A stretch of DNA of 64,000 nt from Sphingomonas sp. EC-HK361. Lineage in GTDB: Bacteria; Pseudomonadota; Alphaproteobacteria; Sphingomonadales; Sphingomonadaceae. The stretch covers positions 62,001 to 126,000 of the forward strand of contig NZ_LR701494.1 of the NCBI RefSeq assembly GCF_902498785.1. Direction: 5' to 3'. A model generated the notes under the pieces. The model did no database searches, was not told the DNA's origin, and saw nothing but the letters and a program-made list of their open reading frames with translations. Positions 11,802 to 21,018 of this stretch are shown one piece after another; position 1 is the first letter of the stretch, and each line of letters opens with the position of its first letter. The position numbers and the translations under genes are program-made.

Positions 11802-12395
11802 CTACAATCGCGGACCCGACACCGCGCGGCGTGCCTTTTTCGGCGTCTCGTCGATCACCTTGGCGATTGCGGTCGCGCGGTCGTCATTGTGGGCATAGTC
11901 GCGCGCCGATTGGCCGGCGAGGTTGTCGGTCTGGTCCGGATCGGCTCCGCCGTTCAGCAGCACGCGCACGAGGTTCAGATCGCGCTTCTGCACCGCTCGG
12001 ATCAGCGGCGTCTCGCCGCCCGAATTGCCGAGATTGGGGTTCGCCTTGTTCCTGAGGAGAATATCGACGAGGTCGTTCTGCCCGCCCTCGATGGCGAGCA
12101 TCAGCGGGGTATTCCCCTTGCCGTCGCGCAGATTGGGGTCGGCGCCCTTGGTCAGCAGATAGCGAAGATAAAGCGAGTCGCCCCGCTTGATCACGATGTG
12201 CAGCGCGCCTTCGCCGGTTGTCCGGTCGCGCGAGTTGATGAGCGTCTGGCCCGGCGTGTCGAGCATGTTGGTAACGTCGTCGTTCTTCGAATTGCGCACT
12301 GCCTCGAGGAACTTGTAGCTTGGCGACTGCGACAGCTGCGCGGTGGCGGACGACGCGACGAGCGCGAGGCCGACCAGAATATGGCGGGCGTTCAT
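11802..12395 (-). CDS. Secreted ankyrin-repeat protein
   Basis: The 197 aa protein has a signal peptide (MNARHILVGLALVASSATA) and then about four ankyrin repeats of roughly 33 residues (GALHIVIKRGDSLYLRYLL, TPLMLAIEGGQNDLVDILL, TPLIRAVQKRDLNLVRVLL and a final SARDYAHNDD unit). It probably mediates protein-protein contact in the periplasm; the partner cannot be told from the sequence. It is divergent from the SCO-type gene, 52 bp away. Confidence 0.85.
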   Translation of the reverse strand: MNARHILVGLALVASSATAQLSQSPSYKFLEAVRNSKNDDVTNMLDTPGQTLINSRDRTTGEGALHIVIKRGDSLYLRYLLTKGADPNLRDGKGNTPLMLAIEGGQNDLVDILLRNKANPNLGNSGGETPLIRAVQKRDLNLVRVLLNGGADPDQTDNLAGQSARDYAHNDDRATAIAKVIDETPKKARRAVSGPRL

Positions 12396-12447
12396 GGCGA
12401 AAACAGCGATCCCTATCTGCGACTTGCGTGGGGCTGCCTAACAGATC

Positions 12448-13056
12448 ATGGCTGGCCCCGCCATGAACATGCGCGCCTTTGCTTCGCTCGCCCTGATCCT
12501 TGCCGCCGCCGGCTGCTCGTCGGAACCCAGGGCCGATCAGCGCCCGCCGCTTGCCGGCGCGAAGATCGGCGGCCCGTTCGCGCTGACCGACCAGAACGGT
12601 CGCGCGGTGACCGACAAGAGCTTCGCCGGCCAATACCGCATCATGTATTTCGGCTACACCTTCTGCCCCGATGTCTGCCCGGTCGATGTCCAGAACCTCG
12701 CCGCGGGGCTGAAGACGCTGGAAGCGCGCGACGCTGCGCTGGCGAAGCGGATCACCCCGATCTTCGTGTCGGTCGATCCCGAGCGCGATACGCCGGCGGT
12801 GCTCAAGCAATTCGTCGGCGCGTTCCATCCGCGCATGGTCGGACTCACCGGATCGCCGGACGCGATTGCAGCGATCGCCCAGGAATACGGCGTCTATTAT
12901 GCCAAGGGTGAGACGACGCCGGGTGGCGGCTATATGGTCAACCACAGCCGGCAGGCCTATCTGATGGATCCCGATGGCAAGCCGCTCGCGCTGCTTCCGC
13001 AGGATGGCAAGCCCGCGGAGATCGCCGACGAAATCCAGCGATGGGCGAAGACCTGA
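12448..13056 (+). CDS. SCO1/SenC-type copper chaperone lipoprotein
   Basis: The thioredoxin-fold protein is predicted to deliver copper or reduce the CuA site of cytochrome c oxidase. A lipobox LAAAGC ends at C23. The metal site consists of C73-P-D-V-C77 and the histidine in MVNHSRQ. The DPERDTP segment is typical of SCO proteins. ATG 12448 gives 202 aa; ATG 12463 (MNMRAF...) would give a more standard signal peptide. The lipoprotein signal places it on a membrane facing the periplasm. Confidence 0.9.
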   Translation: MAGPAMNMRAFASLALILAAAGCSSEPRADQRPPLAGAKIGGPFALTDQNGRAVTDKSFAGQYRIMYFGYTFCPDVCPVDVQNLAAGLKTLEARDAALAKRITPIFVSVDPERDTPAVLKQFVGAFHPRMVGLTGSPDAIAAIAQEYGVYYAKGETTPGGGYMVNHSRQAYLMDPDGKPLALLPQDGKPAEIADEIQRWAKT

Positions 13057-13060
13057 CCCC

Positions 13061-13501
13061 GTGACCGACAGCAAGCGCTTCTGGGAAGACACGCCGCTCG
13101 AAAAGCTCGACCGCGCGCAGTGGGAGGCGCTGTGCGACGGATGCGGGAAATGCTGCATCCACAAGCTGGAGGATGAGGAGACTGGCGAGCTCGTCGCTAC
13201 CAATGTCGCGTGCAAGCTGCTCGACCGGCGGGCCGGGCAGTGCTCGAACTACCGCCATCGCCATGCCTTTGTCAGCGAATGCGTGCGCCTCACGATGGCG
13301 AATGTGCGCGCCATCGACTGGCTGCCGACGACCTGCGCCTACCGGCTGCGCGCGGCGGGCGAGCAGCTTCCGGCATGGCATTATCTCGTCTGCTGCGACC
13401 GCGAGGCGGTGCACCGCGCCGGCCAGTCGGTGCGCGGATGGACGATCAGCGAGGACGACGCAGGCGACCTGGAGTTCCATGTCGTGGACCGCGAATTGTG
13501 A
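13061..13501 (+). CDS. YcgN/YkgJ-family cysteine-cluster protein
   Basis: The 146 aa protein carries the family's N-terminal W-E-x-L-C-D-G-C-G-K-C-C cysteine cluster and later cysteines (ACKLLD, GQCSNY, SECVRL, TTCAYR, VCCDRE), which suggest a metal or Fe-S site. The biochemical role of the family is not established. I chose the GTG at 13061, just after the SCO stop, because the family normally begins shortly before F-W-x-x-x-P-L-x-x-L. The stop overlaps the next gene as GTGA. Confidence 0.85.
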   Translation: MTDSKRFWEDTPLEKLDRAQWEALCDGCGKCCIHKLEDEETGELVATNVACKLLDRRAGQCSNYRHRHAFVSECVRLTMANVRAIDWLPTTCAYRLRAAGEQLPAWHYLVCCDREAVHRAGQSVRGWTISEDDAGDLEFHVVDREL

Positions 13502-14178
13502 ATTTGCCGCTGGAGGTCGTGCGCCATCCGCAGGCGAGGCGCGCCAAGCTGAGCGTCGATCCCGCGAGCGGGCGCGTCCGGCTTGTCCTGCCGCCGCGTG
13601 CGGCGCTGAAATCCGCGCTGGTGTGGGCAGAGGCGCATGGCGACTGGATCGCGGCGCAGCGTGCGGCGCTGCCTCAGGCGCGTCCGTTCGTGGATGGCGC
13701 CAGCGTGCCCTGTGATGGCCGCGACCTGACGATCTGCTGGCGCGAGGGCGGTTCGCGCGCTGTCACGGTCGATGGCGATCGGCTGGTTACTGGCGGGCCG
13801 CAGGAAAACCTGTCGCGGCGTATCGAGACCTGGCTGAAGCGCGAGGCACTTCGAATCCTTGCGGTGGAGACGGCGGAGGTCGCGAGCCGCGCAGGTGTCA
13901 GCGTGGAGCGGGTCAGCGTCGGCGATCCGCGCGGTCGGTGGGGGAGCTGCGCTGCGTCAGGCGCGATCCGCTACAGCTGGCGACTGATCCTCGCGCCGCC
14001 CGCCGTGCGGCAGGCGACCGTCGCGCACGAGGTCGCGCACCGGGTGCACATGAACCACAGCCCGGCCTTCCACGCGCTTGTCGCCGATCTCTTAGGCCGC
14101 GACCCGACTCCCGAACGCCGCTGGCTGAAGGCGAACGGCGCGGCGCTTCACTGGTTCGGGCGGTCGTCGCCGGCATAG
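13498..14178 (+). CDS. YgjP-like zinc metallopeptidase (DUF45)
   Basis: The 226 aa protein begins at a GTG that overlaps the previous stop. It has the family pattern RWGSCAASGAIRYSWRLI followed by the zinc site VAHEVAHRVHMNHSPAFH (HExxH plus a third histidine). An SprT/WSS1-like protease fold is expected, with cellular substrates unknown. It overlaps the 3' end of the convergent PBP gene by 31 bp. Confidence 0.85.
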   Translation: MNLPLEVVRHPQARRAKLSVDPASGRVRLVLPPRAALKSALVWAEAHGDWIAAQRAALPQARPFVDGASVPCDGRDLTICWREGGSRAVTVDGDRLVTGGPQENLSRRIETWLKREALRILAVETAEVASRAGVSVERVSVGDPRGRWGSCAASGAIRYSWRLILAPPAVRQATVAHEVAHRVHMNHSPAFHALVADLLGRDPTPERRWLKANGAALHWFGRSSPA

Positions 14179-16436
14179 GGCTGGGGCGGGTAGCCGTCAC
14201 GCGGCGCCCGCCCGCCGTTGCCCTCATCGCCCCCCGATCGATTGGGCGCACGATCGCGCGGTGCCGCATCGCGGCGCGGATCGCGACCGGTGACCCGGTC
14301 GATCCAGTCCTGGTTCAGCTGCTGACCCTGCCCCTGACTTTGGGGCGCGCCGTCCTGCGCCGGCGGAACGGCGCGCGGATCACGCGGGTCACGCTGCTGC
14401 GGTTGCGGCTGCTGCTGGGGCGGGACGCCGTCGGGATAGCCCTGCTGGTCCGGATAGGCGGGACGTTCCGGTCCATAAACGCCCTGATCGTCGGGGATCG
14501 GCGCGCCATCGGGCGGGCTTACCGGGTTGCCGTTCTCATCGACGAAGACGCCGTTGTCGGGCTGGCCGAAATAGCTCTCCTCGTCCATGTTCTGCTGCCA
14601 TTCGGGGAGCGTGACCTGGGTTTCGAACTGCTCGATCGGCCGCTTGGCGACGGCGACACGCATATAGGCGGCAAAGGCCTTGGCGGGTGCGGTGCCGCCA
14701 TGCAGCCCGGCGACCGGTTTCGCATCGTCGCGGCCCATCCACACACCCGTCGTGAGGCCGCTGGAGAAGCCGAGAAACCAGCCGTCCTTTGACGAGGTCG
14801 TCGTGCCCGTCTTGCCAGCGACCGGCCGGCCGATCTGCGCGGCGCGACCGGTGCCGGTGTTGACGGTGGTCTGGAGGAGGTCGGTCATCTCGGCCGCCAC
14901 ATAAGGCGCGACGAGGACGTGGCTGCGATCGACCTCATGCTCGTAGATCACCTGACCGTCTGCCACGACACGGGTGATGCCGAACGGCGTCACCGCGACG
15001 CCCTTGTTCTCCACGCTGGCAAAGGCGCGGGTCATGTCGATGACACGCACGTCGGAAGTGCCGAGGACCATCGAGGGGTGGGTGTTGACGGGGGTCGTGA
15101 TGCCGAAGCGGCGCGCCATGTCGGCGACAGTCGAAAAGCCGACCTGCTGGCCGAGTTTCGCCGCGACGGTGTTGAGCGAATAGGCGAAGGCAGTCCGCAG
15201 CGTCACCTGACCGGAAAAATGGCGCGAATCGTTGCGCGGGCTCCAGCCGTCGATGGTCACCGGTTCGTCGACTTCGGTATCTTCCGGCTTCTTGCCGGCC
15301 TCCAGGGCGGAGAGATAGACGAAGAGCTTGAAGGCGGACCCCGGCTGGCGGACCGCCTGGGTGGCGCGGTTGTAGATTGACGCGACATAATCCTTGCCGC
15401 CGACCATCGCCCGGACGGCGCCGTCACGGTCGAGGCTGACGAGCGCGCCCTGCGCGCCTGCGGGCACGTTCGCGCGGATCGCGGAGTCCGCTGCACGCTG
15501 CATCGACAGGTCTAGCGTCGTCCAGACTTCGAGCGGCTTTTCGGTCTCGTCGATCAGCGTATCGAGCTGCGGCAGCGCCCAGTCGGTGAAGTAGCGCACG
15601 CTGTTCTGCTTCGGCTCGGGGGCGAGCTTGACGGCATGCGGATCGGCACTCGCGGCCTGCTCGGCGGTGATCGCGCCGTTTTCGACCATCGTGTTCAGCA
15701 CGACGCCCGCGCGCGACACCGCGGCGTCGGCATCGGCGGTGGGCGAATAGTTGGACGGCGCCTTCACCAGCCCGGCGATGATCGCGGCTTCGGGCAGGTC
15801 GAGCGTCGAGGCGCCGTGGCCGAAGAATTTCCGGCTGGCGGCGTCGATGCCGTAAGCGCCGCCGCCATAATAGACCTTGTTCAGATAAAGCTCGAGGATC
15901 TGGTCCTTCGTGAACTTTCGCTCCATTGCGAGCGCGAGGATCCATTCGCGGAACTTGCGGCCGAACTTCTTCTGGCTGGACAGGAAGATGTTGCGCGCTA
16001 GCTGCTGCGTGATCGTCGAGCCGCCCTGCACCCAGCGCCCGCGATCGAACCGGACCTTCAGCGACCGCGCGACGCCGATCGGATCGACGCCGAGGTGCGA
16101 GCGGAACCGCTTGTCCTCGACCGAGACGGTCGCATCCCGCATGACGCGCGGGATGCGATCATAGGGCAGCCACTCGCCATAGCTCGGCCCGAGCGAGACA
16201 AGCACCGTGCCGTCGGCGGCGTGGACGCGGATCATCTGGCCGTTGGGCGAGGATTTTAGCTGGTCGAAGCTCGGCAGCTGCGCGCGCGCGACATAGACCG
16301 CGATGACCAGCGCCGCGACGGCGAGCACCGCAAGCGCGATCGCGATCTTGAGGGCGAGGCCGAGGCGCTTGCGCCACGGCGAGCGCGGCTGCGGGACACT
16401 GGATCGGGGCGATCGGGGGGAGGGGGCGCGGGCCAT
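14148..16436 (-). CDS. mrcA: Class A penicillin-binding protein 1A
   Basis: This bifunctional enzyme polymerises and cross-links peptidoglycan at the inner membrane. The 762 aa protein has a proline/arginine-rich cytoplasmic tail, a transmembrane segment at about residues 27-49, and a GT51 glycosyltransferase domain (SVEDKRFRSHLGVD with the catalytic Glu, GGSTITQQLARN). The transpeptidase domain has SAFK (SxxK), SLN (SxN) and KTGTT. The last 130 residues are rich in Gln, Pro, Asp and Arg (QQQPQPQQRDPRDPR), a likely disordered periplasmic tail. The ATG at 16436 is the natural start. Confidence 0.94.
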   Translation of the reverse strand: MARAPSPRSPRSSVPQPRSPWRKRLGLALKIAIALAVLAVAALVIAVYVARAQLPSFDQLKSSPNGQMIRVHAADGTVLVSLGPSYGEWLPYDRIPRVMRDATVSVEDKRFRSHLGVDPIGVARSLKVRFDRGRWVQGGSTITQQLARNIFLSSQKKFGRKFREWILALAMERKFTKDQILELYLNKVYYGGGAYGIDAASRKFFGHGASTLDLPEAAIIAGLVKAPSNYSPTADADAAVSRAGVVLNTMVENGAITAEQAASADPHAVKLAPEPKQNSVRYFTDWALPQLDTLIDETEKPLEVWTTLDLSMQRAADSAIRANVPAGAQGALVSLDRDGAVRAMVGGKDYVASIYNRATQAVRQPGSAFKLFVYLSALEAGKKPEDTEVDEPVTIDGWSPRNDSRHFSGQVTLRTAFAYSLNTVAAKLGQQVGFSTVADMARRFGITTPVNTHPSMVLGTSDVRVIDMTRAFASVENKGVAVTPFGITRVVADGQVIYEHEVDRSHVLVAPYVAAEMTDLLQTTVNTGTGRAAQIGRPVAGKTGTTTSSKDGWFLGFSSGLTTGVWMGRDDAKPVAGLHGGTAPAKAFAAYMRVAVAKRPIEQFETQVTLPEWQQNMDEESYFGQPDNGVFVDENGNPVSPPDGAPIPDDQGVYGPERPAYPDQQGYPDGVPPQQQPQPQQRDPRDPRAVPPAQDGAPQSQGQGQQLNQDWIDRVTGRDPRRDAAPRDRAPNRSGGDEGNGGRAPRDGYPPQPYAGDDRPNQ

Positions 16437-16518
16437 AGGTGTGGCCGTGGCGGATACCGGCTTGCGGCGTGCTTAACAAGCGATGCGGACGGATCGCCTC
16501 CGTCCGCATCGCGGCCGC

Positions 16519-16923
16519 TCAGGCCACTGCGTCGCGGGGGTGAAAATCGAGACAGATCGAGTTGATGCAATAGCGCAGGCCCGTGGGCGGCGGCCCGTCA
16601 GGGAAGACATGCCCCTGATGGCTGTCGCAGCGCGCGCAGCGGGTTTCGGTGCGCACCATCCCGTGGCTGCGGTCGCTGTGATCGGTCACCGCATCCGCCG
16701 CGATCGGCTGGGTAAAGCTGGGCCAGCCCGATCCCGAGTCGTATTTGTCGGCGGAATCGAACAGCGGTGCGTCGCACGCGGCGCACGTGTAGGTGCCGTC
16801 CGCCTTGTTGTCGGTGTAGCGGCCGGCGAACGCGCGCTCCGTCCCGCCTTCGCGCAGCACATGGAACTGCTCGGGGGTCAGGCGCTTGCGCCACTCGGTT
16901 TCGGAGAGGGTGAGATGGTCCAT
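16519..16923 (-). CDS. msrB: Peptide-methionine (R)-S-oxide reductase MsrB
   Basis: MsrB reduces the R epimer of methionine sulfoxide in proteins. The 134 aa protein has the two zinc CxxC pairs ([17 protein letters not shown]) and the catalytic RYCINS cysteine. No signal peptide is visible, so it is cytosolic, unlike the secreted MsrA at 31755-32402. ATG 16923 gives the typical N terminus before L-S-E-x-E-W-R-K-R-L. It follows the flavoprotein gene by 31 bp and may be its co-transcribed last gene. Confidence 0.93.
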   Translation of the reverse strand: MDHLTLSETEWRKRLTPEQFHVLREGGTERAFAGRYTDNKADGTYTCAACDAPLFDSADKYDSGSGWPSFTQPIAADAVTDHSDRSHGMVRTETRCARCDSHQGHVFPDGPPPTGLRYCINSICLDFHPRDAVA

Positions 16924-16954
16924 GACGCGAATGTCGGAAGCCCACCGCCCTGCG

Positions 16955-18055
16955 TCAATGGCCTGTCCCGGGCAATCGCGTGAGCCGGGCGATGCCGCGG
17001 ACGGCCGGCGGGAAGGCGGCCGCGGCATCGATCAGCCAGCGCGCGGTCGCTGGACGTTCGGCGAGATGCCAGATGAATGCGGCGATGCCGATCGGGCGGC
17101 GGGTCGCGCGCGCGAAGCCGGCCTGCCACGCTCGCGCTGCCGCCGCGCCGCCGCGCAGATACGCGGCAGCGGCATCGCTGCCGCTCGCGAGCGCGATCCC
17201 CATGCCTTCGCCGGCGAGCGACGGGATGACCCCGGCCTGGTCGCCGAGCCGGAACAGCCCGGGCTCGCCCCGGGTCGCGCGCCAGCCATAAGGGACGTTG
17301 GCGACGGCATCGGCCGGTGCGTCCGGAAGATCGACGAGCCGTTCGCCCAGATGCGGCGCAGTTTCGCCGAGGGTGCGGATGAGCGCCAGCGGATCGCCCC
17401 CTGCGCGCATCGCCGATCGGCGCACCGCGAGGCAGAGGTTGCCGCTGCCGTCCTCCTGGCGATCGAGCCCGGCATAGCCGCCGTCGAACAGGTGCAGCTC
17501 GATTGCGTCGCCGACGAGCCGGTCGAGTGTCGCGGAGGGCGGCAACCGCACGCGCAGGCCCATCGCCGGATCGTCGCCGCGTGCGCTTGCCGGACGGGCT
17601 GCGCCCCGCACATCATGCTTGCCGCTGGCGAGGAACAGCGCATCGGCGGCGATTTCGGCGCCATCATTCAGCCGTGCGGTCGTGGCCTCGATCGATCGCA
17701 CGGCGATACCTCGTTCGATCGCGGCGCCCGCCTGCGCCGCGCGGTCGAGCAAGAGGCCGTCGAGCCGGTGGCGCGATACCCCGCGCGCGGGGCGGGGCAG
17801 GCGCGTCTCGGCATGGCGGGAGCCGGCGAACAGCCGGATGCGGTTGATCGGCTGCCGGTTGAGGTCGTCCGCATCGATGCCGATCGCGGCGAGCGTTTCG
17901 AGCGTGCGCCAGCTCAGGAACCCGCCGCACAGCATGTCGCCCGTCTCGCGGGTGCGCTCGATCAGCAGATGCGGCGCGCCGGCACGGGCGAGTGTGATCG
18001 CCGCCGCCGCACCGGCGGGCCCGCCGCCGACGATCAGCGCAGGCGTTCGACGCAC
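16955..18055 (-). CDS. FAD-dependent monooxygenase/oxidoreductase of the PKS operon
   Basis: The 366 aa protein starts with a Rossmann FAD-binding motif ([14 protein letters not shown], then a Glu-Arg pair). It has a later flavin motif [19 protein letters not shown], typical of the geranylgeranyl reductase / UbiH-like aromatic hydroxylase superfamily. The GTG at 18055 overlaps the methyltransferase stop by 22 bp, indicating coupled translation. By context it may hydroxylate or oxidise the polyketide product, as SrsC does in Streptomyces griseus. That role is inferred, not shown. Confidence 0.8.
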   Translation of the reverse strand: MRRTPALIVGGGPAGAAAAITLARAGAPHLLIERTRETGDMLCGGFLSWRTLETLAAIGIDADDLNRQPINRIRLFAGSRHAETRLPRPARGVSRHRLDGLLLDRAAQAGAAIERGIAVRSIEATTARLNDGAEIAADALFLASGKHDVRGAARPASARGDDPAMGLRVRLPPSATLDRLVGDAIELHLFDGGYAGLDRQEDGSGNLCLAVRRSAMRAGGDPLALIRTLGETAPHLGERLVDLPDAPADAVANVPYGWRATRGEPGLFRLGDQAGVIPSLAGEGMGIALASGSDAAAAYLRGGAAAARAWQAGFARATRRPIGIAAFIWHLAERPATARWLIDAAAAFPPAVRGIARLTRLPGTGH

Positions 18056-18720
18056 AAGCGAAACGGGAAGGCGCGGAAGACTCGGGCGCCGCTCACCCCG
18101 GCCTCGGCGAGGATCGGCGGCCATTCGTCCCGGCGGTAGCTGCGCGCGATCGAGAGGGTGCCGTCGTGGCGGACGATCGGGTGCCAGCGCGCGAGCGTGG
18201 CGAGGAGCGGAAAGCCGCGATAGGCGAAGCCGTGGCGGTGGAGATCGTTGACGAGCCAGCCGACTCGCGCCTCCGCCTCCATGAAGCGCAGGAAGGCCAC
18301 AAGCTGATCGTGCGTCATGTGATGCGCGACGAGGCTGGAAAGCACGCAATCCCACCCATGTCCGGCAAGGTCGGCATAGTCGCCGGTGATCCAGCGGATC
18401 GCCACGTTTTCGGGTGTATGCGCGCGCGCGGCTATTTCGCTGCGCGGATTGAGATCGACCCCGACGAGATCGACCGCAAGATCGTGCCGCTCCGCCCAGC
18501 GCGCGATACGGCGGAGCATGTCGCCATCGCCGAACCCGACGTCCAATATCCTGAGATGGCGACGCGTCGCCGCTGCGCGTTTCAGGAAGGCGAGCGTCGG
18601 ACGCGCGGCCATGGTGACGACGTTGACCTTCGCGAGATCGCCGACGACCGCGGCATAGGTCGCCGCGTCCAGATCGTCCGCGTCCATCAACTCCTCGGCC
18701 TGGGCGCGCACGCCGAGCAT
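18034..18720 (-). CDS. SAM-dependent methyltransferase of the PKS operon
   Basis: The 228 aa class I methyltransferase has motif I ILDVGFGDGDMLRRI, an acidic ribose-binding segment (VGVDLNPRSE) and a DCVLSSLVAHHM motif. The ATG at 18720 overlaps the polyketide synthase stop (TGATG); a GTG one codon earlier is also possible. The overlaps on both sides make a strict three-gene unit. The substrate is probably the polyketide product, by analogy with SrsB, but the fold alone does not show it. Confidence 0.82.
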   Translation of the reverse strand: MLGVRAQAEELMDADDLDAATYAAVVGDLAKVNVVTMAARPTLAFLKRAAATRRHLRILDVGFGDGDMLRRIARWAERHDLAVDLVGVDLNPRSEIAARAHTPENVAIRWITGDYADLAGHGWDCVLSSLVAHHMTHDQLVAFLRFMEAEARVGWLVNDLHRHGFAYRGFPLLATLARWHPIVRHDGTLSIARSYRRDEWPPILAEAGVSGARVFRAFPFRLCVERLR

Positions 18721-19787
18721 CACGCCGCGCTCCGGAATCCGAAGCCTTCAGCGGCCAGACCGGGGCCGAAGGCAAGCGCGACGCCGTTGGCGATCGGCGG
18801 GCCTGCAAGCAGCCTGGCGAGCACGAACATCAGCGTCGCCGATGACATGTTACCGTTGGCGGCGAGCACCGCACGCGATGCGTCGAGCGCGTCGGCGGGC
18901 AGATGGAGCGTGTTCTGGACCGCGTCGAGGATCGATCGTCCGCCAGCATGCACCGCCCAGCCGTCGATCGCCTCGACCGGCCGTCCGCCCGTCGCCGCGC
19001 GGGCGAAATCGGCATCGGCGAGCCCCGCCGCGATCCGCGCCGGCACCTCGCCCGACAAATGCATCGCGAAGCCGGAATCGGTGATGTCCCAGCGGATGAG
19101 GTCGTGCGAATCGGGCAATGTCGTCGCGAACGGCGCATCGATCGCGAAGCCGCCCGCCTCGCCCGTCACCAGCGCCGCCGCGGCGCCATCGCCGAACTGC
19201 AGCATGGCGAGCAGCGGCTCGAGCTCGGTCGCGGGCTGGAGGTGCAGTGTCGACAGCTCCACGGTGACGACGAGCACGCGGGCTTGCGGGTCCGAGCGGA
19301 CGATATGGCGTGCACTGCGCAGCGCGGCGACCGCGGCGTAGCAGCCCATGAAGCCGACGAGCAGCCGCTCGACCGAGGGCGAGAGGCCAAGGCGGCGCGC
19401 GATGATCTGGTCGATTCCTGGTGCCACGAACCCGGTGCAGCTCGCGACGACGAGGTGAGTGATGCCGTCCAGCGCGATCTGATCGCCAAGCGCGGTGATC
19501 GCGGCGAGGCTAAGCGCGGGCGCATAACGCGCGTAGAGCGCCATTCGCGCCGCGGTACCGGGCAGCGGGTCGGCCGCGTAGAAACCTTGGGCGGTAACGG
19601 GTGATTCGCCGTCTGCCCCGCGCGGCAGCACCGACCATCGCTGTGCGATCCCCGATCGCGCCGCCATCCGGTCGAACAGCGCCGCGTGACGCGGCTCGGC
19701 CAGCCGCTGGCGCGCCCAGGCGACGAAGGCGGTATGGATGTCGTGATCGGGAACTGCCGTTCCGATCGCGTGGAGGTAAGCCGGCAC
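18720..19787 (-). CDS. Type III polyketide synthase
   Basis: The chalcone-synthase-like homodimeric enzyme extends an acyl-CoA starter with malonyl-CoA. With the GTG start at 19787 it has 355 aa and the triad C117 (VVASCTGF), H280 (WAVHAGGRS) and N313 (NGNMSSAT). The GTG is preceded by AAAGGG, and family similarity starts right there; a longer in-frame reading to 19853 adds 22 unlikely residues. It is first in an operon with a methyltransferase and a flavoprotein. Bacterial relatives make alkylresorcinols, alkylpyrones or phloroglucinols. The acyl chain used here cannot be read from the sequence. Confidence 0.92.
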   Translation of the reverse strand: MPAYLHAIGTAVPDHDIHTAFVAWARQRLAEPRHAALFDRMAARSGIAQRWSVLPRGADGESPVTAQGFYAADPLPGTAARMALYARYAPALSLAAITALGDQIALDGITHLVVASCTGFVAPGIDQIIARRLGLSPSVERLLVGFMGCYAAVAALRSARHIVRSDPQARVLVVTVELSTLHLQPATELEPLLAMLQFGDGAAAALVTGEAGGFAIDAPFATTLPDSHDLIRWDITDSGFAMHLSGEVPARIAAGLADADFARAATGGRPVEAIDGWAVHAGGRSILDAVQNTLHLPADALDASRAVLAANGNMSSATLMFVLARLLAGPPIANGVALAFGPGLAAEGFGFRSAA

Positions 19788-19895
19788 GGACGCCCTTTGC
19801 AACACAAGCAGGACGCGACAACGCCTGAAGGACCCTGTCGGCCCCGATTGCAAGTGTGCGCCGCTCTTCGGTTTCTTGCAACAGGCGCGGCGGAC

Positions 19896-20936
19896 TCAGT
19901 CGTCCTCGTCCTCGAACCCGACAAGCGCCAGCGCGCGCGCCTTGATCTGGCGGGTCATGCACCAGTGGACGAGCGCGTCCTCGCGGCCATGCGTGACCCA
20001 TACCTCCTTCGGCGCGATCTCGGTCAGGGTATCGGTCAATTCACCCCAGTCGGCGTGATCGGACAGGATCAGCGGCAGCTCGACATTCTTCTGCCGCGCG
20101 CGCTGGCGCACCCGCATCCAGCCGCTCGCCATCGCGGTGATCGGATCGGGCAGCCGCCGCGACCAGCGATCGTTGAGCGCGGACGGCGGGCATAGCACGA
20201 TATGGCCGGCGATTGCCGCCTTCGGCACGCCGGTCGCGGGGATCAGTTCGCCAAGCCGCACGCCGTGCTCGGCATACAGGTCACACAGCCGTTGCAGCGC
20301 GCCGTGGATGTAGATCGGCGCTGCGTGCCCGCGTTCGCGCAACTCCGCGATCACGCGCTGCGCCTTGCCCAGCGCATAGGCGCCGACGAGGACGCAGCGG
20401 GTGGGATTGGCGTGAAGCGCGGCGATCAGCTTGTCGATCTCGTCCCCCGTTTCGGGATGGCGGAACACCGGCAGCCCGAAGGTCGCTTCGGTCACGAAGA
20501 CGTCGCAAGCGACGGGTTCGAACGGCGTGCAGGTCGGATCGGGGCGGCGCTTGTAATCGCCCGAGACCACGATGCGTTCGCCGCGGTAATCGAGGACGAT
20601 CTGTGCAGACCCGAGGACATGGCCGGCCGGCACGAAGCCGATCTCGACGCCGTTGTCCGCCGCGCCCATGCGGATCGTTTCGCCATAGGCGACCGGGTTG
20701 CCCGCCTGCGGGCCGTAGCGCGTCTCCATGATCGCCAGCGTTTCGGGCGTGGCCCATACCGCGCCGTGCCCGCCGCGCGCGTGATCGGCGTGGCCGTGCG
20801 TGACGAGTGCCTTCGCGACCGGCTCGGACGGGTCGATCCAGGCGTCGGCCGGGCGCACGTAGAGGCCGTGCGGGTGCGGCTCCAGCCAGTCCCCGAGGCG
20901 CTTTGCGCCCGGTTTGTGCGCGCGTCGTTCAACCAT
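19896..20936 (-). CDS. Ligase-associated DNA damage response exonuclease
   Basis: The 346 aa metallo-beta-lactamase / beta-CASP nuclease has the motif T-H47-G-H49-A-D51-H52, the downstream HVLGSAQIVL and SGDYKRRPDPTC segments, and a late LSDHADW histidine. Its family is found with an ATP-dependent ligase, a DEXH helicase and the PdeM phosphoesterase. Here the helicase is 1.9 kb away in the divergent direction, PdeM is 10 kb away, and no ligase gene lies in the window. Confidence 0.88.
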   Translation of the reverse strand: MVERRAHKPGAKRLGDWLEPHPHGLYVRPADAWIDPSEPVAKALVTHGHADHARGGHGAVWATPETLAIMETRYGPQAGNPVAYGETIRMGAADNGVEIGFVPAGHVLGSAQIVLDYRGERIVVSGDYKRRPDPTCTPFEPVACDVFVTEATFGLPVFRHPETGDEIDKLIAALHANPTRCVLVGAYALGKAQRVIAELRERGHAAPIYIHGALQRLCDLYAEHGVRLGELIPATGVPKAAIAGHIVLCPPSALNDRWSRRLPDPITAMASGWMRVRQRARQKNVELPLILSDHADWGELTDTLTEIAPKEVWVTHGREDALVHWCMTRQIKARALALVGFEDEDD

Positions 20937-21018
20937 GGCCCTGTGGTGTCCCGAAATCGGAAAACGCCAATATGTTACCGTCGTTGCGCGGAGACCACCC
21001 CCGGCCTAGCCATATCCG

